Shown here: in pieces, positions 24,365-37,124 of the stretch
How the letters are laid out: each line of letters begins with the position of its first letter
Numbering within the stretch: the stretch's first letter is position 1
Assembly (NCBI GenBank): GCA_964057225.1
Contig: OZ059895.1
Coordinates: forward strand, 7,502,001-7,566,000
Direction: 5' to 3'
From: Auanema rhodensis
Lineage: Eukaryota > Nematoda > Chromadorea > Rhabditida > Rhabditidae
DNA: 64,000 nt
Position numbers and translations under genes: made by a program
Notes under the pieces: generated by a model
What the model was told of the DNA's origin: nothing
The model's database searches: none
What the model saw: only the letters and a program-made list of their open reading frames with translations

Positions 24365-26380
24365 TCAAACTTGGCATCTATCAGGACCGGGACATTTCAT
24401 TTTTTCATGGTGTCCTGAGTAATGGTAACGATAGAAAATCCGGTTATAGCATTCTAGAATAATATCAAAATGAAACCATTTCGTAGGTAATGAATTCCAA
24501 ATATTTTTAATTTTTTTCAAAGATGACATCCTATAAAATGAATTCTAACTATTAATATTAATAAATATAATGAACTTTTCTAAACTTTCTTGCATATCAA
24601 TAATTCCTTTTCTAGATAATAATGTTTCCTTATGATTTCTTCCTGTAATATTATATACAGGAGTATGAATAGTACCATCAAATGGCTTGTTCTCCTTAAT
24701 TATAAGATTATATAATTATAATATACTTAACATACATAATGAATATGTTTCAAATGAGTAATAACATTAACACTCTGTGGTACTTCATATCTAAGATAAT
24801 AATATATTATTCTAAATTAATATATAGTTGTATTACTTGATTCGATCGTCAATAACACTGGGTGGCCAATGTATCCATGTACTATTTATATATTCTGGAC
24901 GAGTAACCATCTTTCCCGTTTCACTCTAAATTATTTTATATTTTAAAGTCAGTATAATGATGTCATACCACACCCGTAAAACTTATCGAAGAAAACATCT
25001 GACTAAGTGTGAAATTTTTGGATGATCGTTCTATAATTAGGATTATGACAGTTTGAGAATAATGAAGAAACATACGAATACGCACGTTGACATTCTGCTT
25101 ATCATAGAAAATGTAACCTATATTAGGAAATTGATAAAATAATTTATGAAATTCTTCAAAATAAGTTCCTCCAATTCTAGGAATAAGAACATCATCTAAA
25201 TCCATAAATGCAATAAAGTCAGTTGCTTCCTGAAAAAAAAAACTTTTTTTATTTTGAATTAAGAACTAAGCACTTTATATTGAAGTAGACAGTCTGTCTG
25301 TGCAGCAGCTTGGTTACGAAACTCTACATTAGCATTAGGGTTGAATAGATGATGTGATGGATCTTTCTGTTCTAAATGTATCCTTAACCAAGGTTGTAAC
25401 TTTAGATAGCCCTTTAAACAATTATTTTTATATTTGAATGAAATCTTATTGATTTTACCTTATCTTCATATTCTTTAGCTAAATCATACATTGCTTTTAC
25501 CATACTTCGAGCATATAAATGCATAAATGATCCATATCTATAATCAATTTATTATATTTTTCTTCTTCTTCTTCTTCTTAACCTTCGATATGTATGAACA
25601 GCAAATAAAAAAAATTGCCATTGTTCATTAGCGAATAAAGGAGCTATGCAAGTAACTACTTTATGTTTAGTATTTGATGGTTTTTGAAAAGGAATCTAAA
25701 ATTATATTAAAAATTTCAATATTGACATCGAATACAGAAGATAACTTACACTTTTTATTTTGTCACCTTGAATAACGGATAAATGTGTGAGTGATGGCAA
25801 AACTGGTGCAGTTACAAGAATAGAAATCCATAAACAAACTGAATGAGGAGTAATTCTAAAAAGATTTATCTTAACTAACAACAAGAAAATATTAAATTAC
25901 CTTTCTAATTTTACTGTACTAACTAAGCTATCAGTTTCATTCCATGAAACAATTGTAATTTTCTTATTTGTGTCAGCATAATCATATCCAGCTGTTAAGA
26001 CCATTGCTATACTATTATCACCTAAGCTAAAATAGGAAAAACTTTTTTAGAAACAGTAAAAGTTTTATACAAACCTCTTCGATTTAGGATAATAATATGA
26101 GGAAACAACAAAGACATCATATGGTGGAAGTCGATCTCGTTCTAAAAGTTTCCAAAATGGTTCAATATATTTGTGAAAAAGCCATGAATATAGAAATCTA
26201 TAAAATACAATAATAATAAAATATTTATGTAAAATAAAAAGATAAAACATACATTATTGGTGGTATAAATAATATTATAATTAGTAAAAATATTCTGGAT
26301 TTAAAGTTACGTCTAGCTATCCGAGTAAGTTTATCTATTTTTTTAGATGGTCTATTGTTGTTGATGAAGAAGAAATTCAT
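24365..26380 (-). CDS. Glycosyltransferase family 92 (DUF23) type II membrane protein
   Basis: Thirteen exons on the minus strand (26380-26253 down to 24530-24365) give 483 residues. A short basic cytosolic tail precedes a signal anchor ([21 protein letters not shown] in essence, residues 34-54), as for a Golgi type II enzyme. Family features follow: [31 protein letters not shown], the nucleotide-sugar motif [11 protein letters not shown] (DxD-like), [16 protein letters not shown] and a C-terminal CPGPDRC pair of cysteines. Family 92 enzymes in nematodes include the galactosyltransferase that extends core fucose on N-glycans (GALT-1), with many paralogues. The specific substrate is not inferable. 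Length and motif order are normal for the family. Confidence 0.88.
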
Positions 26381-29300
26381 CTGTAGCTCACGCAATACAC
26401 CAAAAATGAGGTTTGTAATGATTCTTTGAATTAAAATAAAATCGAAAATACTATTTAGAAGGTATTAGCGAAACGAATAGTTGGTATATCTACATCTATT
26501 TATATATTTTATGTAATACTTTCAAGATGTATCACAAACGATAAGAAGAATAAAGACAAAGTTTGATTATATCGGCTTCATAATATGTCGAACATTTCCT
26601 TTTTCTTACTTCTTATAATATATTTCATAAGTTTTTTTTTCTTTTAGAGCATACGATTTTTCTTCATTTCTTTAAAGATTTGTTATTGAATTGATTGATT
26701 GATTTACTAAAACTATACAAAACCATTAGTTACTAATCTTATATGATTTGTTATTTTGATTTTCAAAAGAAAGCGTATCGTAAAGAAACAATGAGAGCTA
26801 AAAATAATCCAACGTATTACCAGTTTTACGGAAAGACATGCTTGGATGATGACCTTTACTTTAATTGTCATCAGCATAATGTATAAATATTTTGAACATC
26901 AAACATTTAATATTTTAAATATAAAATTTCAAATTATAAATATTTCTATATCAATATAAATAAAAAAATTTATTTTAAATATCCATATAGATTAGTTTTT
27001 AATATAAATATATTTAACATCTATCTATGTTGACTGGCTTAATACATCAATTTTTCAATTCAATTTAAAAATTTAGTTCTGCCATACTTATTATTCTTGT
27101 ATATGTATAGCATAAACATATAAACACATATCTTTCTCAGTTTTTTTAAATCCTATTCCTCATGGTAATCACTATTATATGAAGAATCTGTTATGCATGA
27201 ATGAAAAAAAAGATTGAGAGCGTCTACGACTCCCCAAGAAATTCAAAAGCATCAAAAGAAAACAATTCTGAAAACCCGTTTCAATTGCGCGTGAAAAAAA
27301 GCGAAAAAGCTGCCACAAACTTGTCACCAAAATGTCTTCATCTATTGTAACATAAGTGGTATAGTTCATTAGTTTTAGTTTTAAATGAAAATTTTAGATG
27401 GGTTATTATTTATTTTGTTTGCTTTCTAGTTTTTTTTTCTTCTCCACGTTTTACTTTATTCGAAAATATTTGTGGCAACACCCTCGGAAGTAATATGTAG
27501 CGCTGTCACTCATGATTTTGCCGAGGAGAATAGAGAATATGCGACTTCATCTACAGTATTACTTTACAAGCTAAGTGAGGGTTTGTTCTGATTCTTTTAC
27601 TTTTATTTTCAATGCTTTTGACAAGGAACCAGTCTCACGTAGTTCATCTGCATCCCTAGGGGGGAGGGATATCTTCATATTCGCTTTTCGACCTGCCTGG
27701 GCCTGTCGTGTATGTAGAAGAGACGGATACATGTGAAAGAAGAGCTATCGTCTCACCTAATTGCCCGTCAGCGACCATAAGATTAGTCAATCCGCTTTGT
27801 CTGGCTACTAAAATCTTCTGAGATCTAAATAAAACATTAGTTTACCTTACAAATTATAAAATAACAAAGCTAATTATAATATTTTTTTATTAAATTATAA
27901 AATTAAAATGAAAAGAGCACTATTAGAATGTGTTGACAAATAGATGTTGTTACTGTTTATTTATTTTTATTATTATTTCTAACACAAAAAATTGTTTGCT
28001 ATATACTATTTTTGTGTTTCCAGTTAGATGTGCTTGTTACGAACAAAAAACAATTGAACTAAAATACAATTTGAATCTTAACCTCAAGTTCAAATGTATT
28101 TCCTTCTCTTCTTCTTTTCATTTTTTTCTTTTTTTTATTTTTGGAATACTCCTTACATTAGCAATATCAATTCACCAAAGAAGTAATGGTCGAGATGTTT
28201 CTATTTTCCTTCCTCGTTTTCTATACATGTTGCACTGCTTTGTACTTCAATGAAAGATTTGTTAACCACAAAATTCAATTTCATATTTGTCATTATTTTG
28301 CTGGTTCTTCATGCAATAGCATGAGAAATTTGGCACGGATCTTTTTATTAGACAGTTGTGGTGGTAAACAGCCTCTTTTTTATTTCTAGATAAAATTAAA
28401 GATGATTGGGAAAAAAACCTGAAATTTTGTTGAACTCTATAACATCACTGGATGATTTAAAAGTTCTTAATATTTTTGTAGAATAATAAATAAATGTTAT
28501 ATTTGCACTGTTCTTGATGTAAATGGCAGTTTATGGTATATCTATTAGATAGGTATATATATACATATATGTATATCTTCATATTTCTCACCTTCTTTTA
28601 CACATTCTCTTCATCTATGTATCTCTTTCTATTTCTTTTGGTTATATTCAACTTTTTTTCTTCTTCCTTGTACATGCCCATCTTTTGGTTTAATCCCTTC
28701 CATAATTCCAGTTTCTCATTGCCATATGGTTATACATATTCATATCTCTTAACCCTACATGAAGTTTTATACTCTCTCTCTCCACCCCTAGACTGCCAAC
28801 CTTCATTATCACTGTTTGAATAATCCAATATTAAACATTAATTGACAGATATTTCATTATTAATATACTTTTATTATCATTAAAACTCTTTTTTTCCTAT
28901 TTTGTCTGAAATTAGGAAAATCTCAAATCCAATTCTTCCATTTACTTGTTGGTTGAAAATAATTATTGTCCATTATAAGTTATTATATAGAAATCCGGTT
29001 TACCTGGTGAAGATATATCTATATTAGCTAGGCTTCGTGTTTTCAGTTTAGTAAAATCAAAATTTAGTTTGATTTTAAGGAATTTTTCTCAAATCAATTT
29101 CGGGTTTTTTTCCAAAAAATTTTCCCATTGTCTTTATTATTATTTGTGTTTCTAGTTTATTTGTTTTAATTTTTATCATTAATACTCATTTTTAATTTGT
29201 ATTGTACACTCATACATGTATATGTATGTAATTTTAATTTCTAAAACTTTTATTTATATATAATTGAATTGAATTTATAAATATAGAATCTATCGTCATG

Positions 29301-30589
29301 CTGTGATGATGCTCTTTGAATTGTTGACTTTATAAGGCAATGATGCACTTTACCTGAAATACTAACCTAACTTTTGACTTTTTCTACTATTACCAGTTCT
29401 TTCTTTTTAAAGAATTTTCTGGTCAGCTCTTATTTTGAACTCAAAAACATAATGAGCTAGATCGTTTCTCGAACTTCCATGACGTGATTCAACCTCTGTT
29501 TAGGTACATTTACTGCGTTACTACATCATAACTATTGTTATAAATAGCAAGTAAACTGAGCAATGAGTTCCTGATCTCTAAATGATTCAAGTTTTTCATT
29601 CATTCTGGGGGAAATCTGAAAAATCTATTTTTCTCAGGAATAAGTCATTTATGTTTTGAGCTGTTTTTTTCATGATTTATATCTAATTTGATGGAACATT
29701 TTAATTAAACCTATAATATTACGATGTACTGTCTTTAAAAGAAATGATAACCATTGTCTGAATTTCAACTAATTGTTGTTCATTGTACGCTATTGTGGCA
29801 CGTGAACGTCAGGGTCATTTTGTTGACCTCCAAGCGTTCGTGGCTTTTCCCAGCAGGCCAGCAAAGTTTGGTACTTACTTATATAGAGTATCGAATTAAG
29901 TGAAAACATGTCTGAAGGAGAGCAATCAATTTTCAGTTTTTTTAAGTTCAGTGGTGTTGAAAACGTGGTGACAGTAGTAAAGATATATCTCTATTTTTCG
30001 ATAATACTTTGGTTTTTGCTTGTAATTTCCGGTATTAAAATGAATTTCATATCGTTATTCTTGAAATTCAGTTCATAACGGTGAAAGTTATAAAACGTCT
30101 TCTCAGGTTGAATTATTGGCTCATACAATTCTTTGTTTATAAATGAAAACAACTTATTCGAGAAATTCATATACCTGACGATGTGATACCAGTAGCAGCC
30201 TGTTTCTTTGTGGAACGTTCCACTACGGCCCAGCTACTGCCCAGAAGGTTTTAAGAGTATTGCCTTTCGATGAACGCCATTTCATACGTTTTCATTTGTT
30301 TCTTAGTCTTGCGAATCTTCATTTCAACTTTTTTTGTTTCATTTTTCGTGCATCGTCATCATCATCGTCTTCTTCTAATTCTTTACCGAATTGTGAGTGA
30401 AAAAGTGATGTTCGAACAGTATATGAACTTCAAAAGAACAAGAACAATTACAAGATGATTCAGTGCATTTTATTCGTTCTTTGTACTTATTTTTAGATTT
30501 TTAAAGCTTTCTTTCCATTTTTCTCTCAAATTCATTGTTAATAGTTTTTATAAGTTATTCTATACTTACTTATACTTTTAGAGAATAAA
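26381..30589. other. Long gene-poor interval
   Basis: 4.2 kb with no gene I can support. Open frames here (27930-28253 and 28533-28823 among others) are Phe/Leu/Ser low complexity. GC-richer islands at 27480-27830 and 29790-29890 may be regulatory. The palindromic element at 30190-30239 lies 350 bp before the next gene. The DOMON gene start is preceded by ACTTTTAG at 30580, a likely trans-splice site. Confidence 0.5.
30190..30239. promoter_or_regulatory. Nested palindromic element upstream of the DOMON gene
   Basis: A perfect 14-bp palindrome GTGGAACGTTCCAC (30210-30223) sits between inverted arms CAGTAGC (30190-30196) and GCTACTG (30233-30239). The core includes GAAnnTTC, the tail-less heat-shock-element dimer unit. 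It is unusually GC-rich for this interval. Use as a factor-binding site is inference. Confidence 0.45.
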
Positions 30590-32654
30590 ATGAGACGTTT
30601 ATTACTATTCGCTTTATCCATAAATCTGGTATGGTGTCACTTTGAAACTGCTAATTGTGGAAAATCCAAGAAATGTATGTTTGTACCAGCCGGCTGTGAG
30701 GTAAATTAAAAATTAAAAATATTATATTCAAACGAATTTTTAGGAAAACGAATCATGTGTCATGATGTACAGTTATAAAGCTGTCGATGATGGAATAACA
30801 GAAATGGAATTGTTTAGGTATAGTTTTTTCTTTTAAAATATATATTGAAATCTTCAAAATTATTTCAAAAATATTTTTTTAGCGCGAATGATGAAGCTAC
30901 TAATAACTATGTTGCCGTTGGTTTCTCAAAGGATACTCAAATGGTAAGAGAATGTAGTTTTTCTCTTATTTAGAAATATTTCTTAAGGGTAATGATCATG
31001 TAACTCAGTGCGCATTTCCGGATACAGGAGCTCCTGAAGTTCATTTATCTTTCAATTTTGGCAAATCCAATAGTGCACCAACAGAAGCCGCTGATCTAGT
31101 ATGATCGATCAAGGATTAACCTCAATATTTGAAATTTATTTGCAGGATTTCGAAAAGAATAATCTTAAACTGATTCACGCTCACAAAGATGACAAAGGAT
31201 TATATTGTCATTTTAGCCAAAAAAGTAGTAAAGTATGAGCTATTTTATACTATCTTAAAGATCAAGAAATATATTTCAGCCCGCAAAGCAATATGCTCCA
31301 GATCTTGATGGTGATCATAATATCTTATTGGCTCGTGGAAAAGCCCGTCAACCTAGAGGTATTATATATTATATATCGACTGATTATTTATTATAAAATA
31401 ATTTTTCTTTTCTTAGATCTTGGAATTCATACTTTGGATCCAAATGCTCCTGATTTCCCTTTCATTTCTACAAGACAAGTAAATGTTGGTAAACTCGAGG
31501 CTGACTCTACCACAACATCTAATCCTGAGGAAACTCATCATGATCACTCGCCAAACGCTACAACTATCGTTCAAGCAAAACCAACAGAGAGCAGTGTACC
31601 TCAGGGATGGTTCAAGCCAACGACTAAGTTCTTCATGATCAAAATACATGGTATTTGCATACTTATTAAGAGAGAGAAAGTTAAATTTGTTATTTCTAAG
31701 GTGTATTAATGATTATTGCTTGGTTTTTCTTTGTCGCACTTGCTATATTGTCAGCTCGTTATCTTCGTGATCATTTCCCTTCTTCCAATCCCGGAGGCTT
31801 GAAATGGTGGTTCCATGTGAGTTTTTATTCTTTATATGTATGTTAATAATTTTCATTTAAAGATTCATCGTACTTTTAACATTGTTGGAGTTTTCTTGAT
31901 CTTAATTTCTGCTCTTCTGATCTTCTTAGCAAAAGAGTTTGAATGGACAGGACCAACTGCTGATGGTACCTCTCAACAAAATTCTAACCCTGGTAGTATT
32001 CACAGTTTGGTAAGAACTTTTAAATGTGCTTGTTTTGTTATAAACTAGTCATTCTAGCTAGGTACAATTGCTATTCTGATATCTATTGCTCAGCCATTGA
32101 TGTCATTGTTGCGTTGTGCCCCTGATACAGGAGCTCGACCAATCTTCAACTGGTCCCATCGAATTTTAGGAATAATTGGAATTCTTTGTGGAAGTAAAAT
32201 CTTTTGAATTTATTCAATAGAATAATATAATAATTTAGTCATCGCTATTACAATTGCTGGTAACTCTTTTGTTTCTTTATGGTCAGACAGTAACTGGAGT
32301 TTTTCACTTATTATTTTCTATATTGTTATTTTAATAGCAGGATTGATTGGATTTGAGGCATATTTACATTCATTAAAACAATATTAACTATGTTTTATTT
32401 AGATTTTCAATTTCTTAAAATCTAAGGAAAACAAAGCTTCCGATTTGGAAATGCATAAGCGAGGTGGACATCAGTATGACAGAGGGCATATGCGAGCTCA
32501 TTCCCTACCACCCAAAAAGGTAAAATTCAATTATTTTAATTTAATATAAAATTTAAAATTTCAGCCAATGTTTGGTATATTATCAATATATATTCTATTT
32601 GCTCTTTTCTCTTTATGTTTGTGTACAGCTTTATGTATAATGCTGTTAATTTAA
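30590..32654 (+). CDS. DOMON / cytochrome b561 transmembrane reductase
   Basis: Thirteen exons (30590-30700, 30744-30817, 30883-30943, 30988-31098, 31146-31232, 31280-31358, 31417-31650, 31701-31816, 31863-32009, 32058-32193, 32239-32357, 32403-32519, 32565-32654) give 493 residues. A signal peptide (RRLLLFALSINLVWCHF) precedes a DOMON domain (~25-170) with YVAVGFSKD and CAFPDTGAP. A polar linker leads to a b561 core of five to six helices. Candidate haem histidines are in WWFHIHRT, SIHSLLG and NWSHRILG. A further C-terminal hydrophobic segment ends the protein. The family moves electrons across membranes to reduce ferric iron or monodehydroascorbate (FRRS1/CG8399-like). The intron after 32357 has no usable GT and appears to use a GC donor (GAG|GCATAT). 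Confidence 0.87.
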
Positions 32655-32819
32655 TTATTATTGTAAGTAACTTACATTTATACATATCGTGTCAATGGGA
32701 TATTAATTATGTGTATACCATGATAAATACTTAAATACTTTTTAAAAAATATTTCTTAAACTAAATAAAGATATAATTATATTGATTTTATAATAATAAT
32801 AAGAAGTAGAAGAAGAATA

Positions 32820-35662
32820 TTAGTGCATTACTTGAAGTAATAATGATTTAATCATTCTTGATTCATATGTTATTGAGTTTTTAATTGTGTCCACATTGCC
32901 TTCTAATAATGGTCCATCAACAATAGTTGGTATATGTCGACCATAAACTATAAAAAGTTTAAATCAAGAATATAATATACAGAATATATGCATATATTTC
33001 TGAAAATCCAACTGATATTTTGTATTGAACTTACTTTCGCACTGTTCTAAAAACTTGACACAATCATGAAGAACACTTTCCCGAATTACTATTAAATGTT
33101 TTGACATTGATTCTAAAAAACAACTTTGTTTAAAGCTTTCAAAAAATAATGTTCTACCTATTAAAGCTAGAAGACACCGTTTAGCGTAATACCAAGTATC
33201 AGTACCCAATCGACGTTCTTGAGGTTCCATTGCTTTAATAACTCGAGATATACCAAATTCATAGTTTCCCTAAAATAATAATATTAAATAATAGGTATTT
33301 CTTCTAAATATATATATATTCATACTTTGCTGCAATATAATGTTCCGATGACTAAATTAATTATACACACATGATAGATCTTTCGATATTCATCAACTTC
33401 ACGAGCATCATCTTCTTCTCGTTCCACTTTTCTCATTAATTCTTCAGCCTAAAGAAATTGTTTAGATCTTTTTGAATTCCAATTTTTGAAATTACTTCTT
33501 CATTCTGATTAGTCATAATATAGCATACGCATAAATTAGCTAAAATTATAGCGGAAATATTGAGGATCTGAAAAATACTCTCACATGTTAAATTATAAAT
33601 TTTCGTTTACGCTATCATAATTTTTGTTCACGATTGGCTCATAAAAGCCTGCTGCTTCTTTGAACTTTTGTTCTTGCATGAATAAGGTATGAGCAACATT
33701 TAAACGCCATGTATCGTGCTCACTGCAAAATTCCACTGATTTTCTGTAAACAAAAGTAGAATTCGGGTAGCTAATAAACATTTAAAATCAAAATAAAAGC
33801 AATAACTTTTAATATTTAATATAAAATAACAAAATACCTAAATATTTTTTCAACTTGAGCATAATTGCCTTTATCCCAGAACATTTTTGCTTGAGACATT
33901 AAAACAGGCAGATATCTGAAATGATGTTCACAACCATTTTCTTATTTTGTTTTCACTTACTGTTCCAATATTTCATCAAAATCTTTAACTGCTTGAACAA
34001 CATGATCATCATTCTTCCTTTTTAATTCCTGAAAAAAAGGAATTTGAAAAAAAGCTATCAGGATTAAATGAAACCTGGGCTCTCTTAGTGACTTTTCTTA
34101 ATTCGCCAATTAAATCGTTAGCCATATTATCAAACTTAGAATATGCTTCTTCTGGAGATGTTTGTTGGCTAATAAGAGCATCAAGATAGTCAAATTGATA
34201 CTAAATTCAAGTTTATCTCTGTAGAAGAGAAATAATCAAAACCTGTGAAAGGAATTTATATGTTAGATGAGCATTTTCTGCTAAAACATCAGCAGCCAAA
34301 TCATAATACTGAAAAGAGCTGTAAGGAAAGCACTTCAATTTTTAAACTTAATACCTCATATTTACAATATAAGAGCAATAAATTCACAAACGTTTCGGGT
34401 GGAAATGGATTTTGTGTTAATAAATATTGTAATTTGGCAAATCCATCAGTTGGATTAGAATCAATACCTAATAATCAAAAAATAAATTTTAAATTGATGT
34501 TTACGATACCAATTAAAGCTTGATTATGAAGAGTTACTGCATCAAGCTCTTCTTCAGTTCTGGGTGGCATGTCTGTTAATGCTTCAGCTGCTGTTAGAGC
34601 TATAATGAGTTGGAGATATTGAAAAAGCACAGGTTGATGTAAGAAATATATACCGTTTTTCATTTTATATTCGATAGCGAACTTCAAATTAAATGCTTCT
34701 ATCAATGAAGTTTCATGTAAAAGTAATGTATTACCAACAGATCTCATTTCAACCCCTTCTGAAGCAAACCCAACACCAAGTTCTAAGAACGAAAATTACT
34801 ATTGTTTTGTATATTACGTGAAATAGAAACCTGGATGATCTTTAACTCCTCTGTCTATAATATCAGTGATGTACTTTAAGCTTTGTGTATAATTTTTCTT
34901 TCGATAGTGACATAGGGCAATTGCATACGCTAACTCTGGCTGAAATAAGATTTATTCATTTAAAGTTTGTAATCTGCATGCATGTGTTACCTGATATCCA
35001 AAGGAGTTTGTAGCTCTATTGAACTTTTCCAATGCATTATCATAATTTTTTTGCTGAATAGACAAACATTTAAGAATTATATTTAAAGTTATTTAGTTAT
35101 TTATTTAGATTACTTACCTTATAATCTATGCAACCTAAGTTCACTTCTATGTCAGGATCGTCAGGATCGTATTGTTCAACCAGAATACGAGAATTGTTCA
35201 TATCTTCTTCACGATACTTGATTGCTGCTTCAAGCTTTATAACCTGATTCAACAGGTGTGGCTCTTCAATCTGAATAAAGCTCATTATGGTGAACAATTT
35301 AAGAATCAGTTACAACCGTTGAAACTGCTGCTAAAGCTTCAGGTATCATAAATGCCTGATAAAGAGATTGTGCATAGTATATCTTGTATTCCGGAGAATT
35401 AGGAAAATGTTGAAACAAATATTCATAGCAATCAGCAGCATTTACAAAATCTTGAGTATAATAATAGCAGTAACCGAGTAGTGATAAAGCTGCTCGATTT
35501 TGTGGTGATCGTTGTAATTCAAATTGAAGAACTCGAATTGCTTCGAAATACTTTTCATTTTTTATCTGAGAAAATCATAATAAAACCTCAATTTGGCGAA
35601 AACCTTACCATTCCATAAATAGTGCTGGTGAAATCACCATCCTTAATTGGAACAAACGACAT
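32820..35662 (-). CDS. dyf-1: IFT70/TTC30 TPR protein (DYF-1), intraflagellar transport
   Basis: Eighteen exons on the minus strand (35662-35609, 35565-35317, 35270-35118, 35053-34991, 34939-34831, 34782-34654, 34599-34510, 34467-34355, 34308-34243, 34200-34075, 34028-33961, 33915-33838, 33743-33611, 33567-33496, 33448-33326, 33269-33158, 33112-33035, 32947-32820) give 647 residues, close to the usual ~650. It begins MSFVPIKDGDFTSTIYGM as IFT70 does, and contains MRSVGNTLLLHETSLIEAFN, LTDMPPRTEEELDAVTLHNQ, WRLNVAHTLFMQE and RLGTDTWYYAKRCLLAL. IFT70 is a TPR superhelix wrapping IFT52 in IFT-B; it is needed to build the distal cilium and for tubulin glutamylation. Expression is probably limited to ciliated neurons through the X-box at 35717-35730. 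Confidence 0.95.
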
Positions 35663-35716
35663 ATTATGGCAAGTAGTGCGGACTATTGGATACTTTCTAA
35701 GCACGCTTGTGAAACC

Positions 35717-35730
35717 GTTTCCTAGGCAAC
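35717..35730. promoter_or_regulatory. X-box (RFX/DAF-19 site) of dyf-1
   Basis: GTTTCCTAGGCAAC fits the X-box consensus with both half-sites, 55-68 bp upstream of the dyf-1 ATG at 35662. DAF-19/RFX drives IFT genes through X-boxes at this distance. It sits in the 574-bp divergent interval shared with hint-1. Confidence 0.85.
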
Positions 35731-36236
35731 AGTTCCAACAACCCCGGGAAGAAACTCTAATATGAATCATTTTGAAGCAATATTTAAAATTAAAAATAAG
35801 TTTTATACTGAATTTATGAATCGATAAGTTTATTTGTGCCCTTTTTTATTTAAGTAATTCAGTTATGGATAGTTCCATCTATATATTCATGATCACTTCC
35901 ACAGGAAACATTCACAAATGTTTGTATTCTCAATGACAAAAGGTCCCGCAGCGATCTGTCAGAGAGAATTGGTTGAAAACATTTGATTATTATTGTTCTT
36001 AGTATTGGTCTAGATCTTCTTAATAAAAATTTATTTGAAATACATGACAAAATGAAAACTACTGTGTTAAAATTTTTGTATGCTCCACTATATCCTTCTG
36101 GGAAATATCTTTTACATTCATGCCTCAGGACGAGCAATGTCTCTACCCTGATTAAAGCATGGTTTGTATCAATTAACAGTTTAAACATGAGTCTTTTTTC
36201 AGTGGGAAGAAACCTTTTCACGCCTCTGTTAGAACA

Positions 36237-36749
<513 letters not shown>

Positions 36750-37124
36750 TTTTGCTTTAGAATTCACAATGATGTTTTCATAAATAAATATTTTATTTTC
36801 CGTTTCAATTTCTTTAATATATATTTAAACACTGTTTCATACGATAACTTATCTAAATAGTTTTGGTGATGGTATAATAATGTACTGAGGTCTAACATTT
36901 TTATTAAATGGTCCTGGCGCGATCGCCACTTTTTGCGACTCTCATTCAAAACGAAATATTCGGTTTGAAAATGATTTTTTAATTTTTTTTGTTATAAATG
37001 TAATATTTCTCTACAATGAATTAATCATATTTACAGAAAAGCTTTCACTGTCTCTATTAACAATTTCCCGTTTTACTGTTGCTTGTTAAATGTTCTAGAA
37101 GCGGGAAATTAAGAAGACGTAAAT

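Noticed and set aside
27930-28823. Phe/Leu-rich open frames that mimic membrane proteins
   Set aside because: Composition follows T-rich DNA; no recognisable helices order or homology, and no splice model.
32062-32070. Acceptor at 32061 in the DOMON gene
   Set aside because: It breaks the frame; the AG at 32056-32057 keeps the conserved HSLLG motif and a total length divisible by three.
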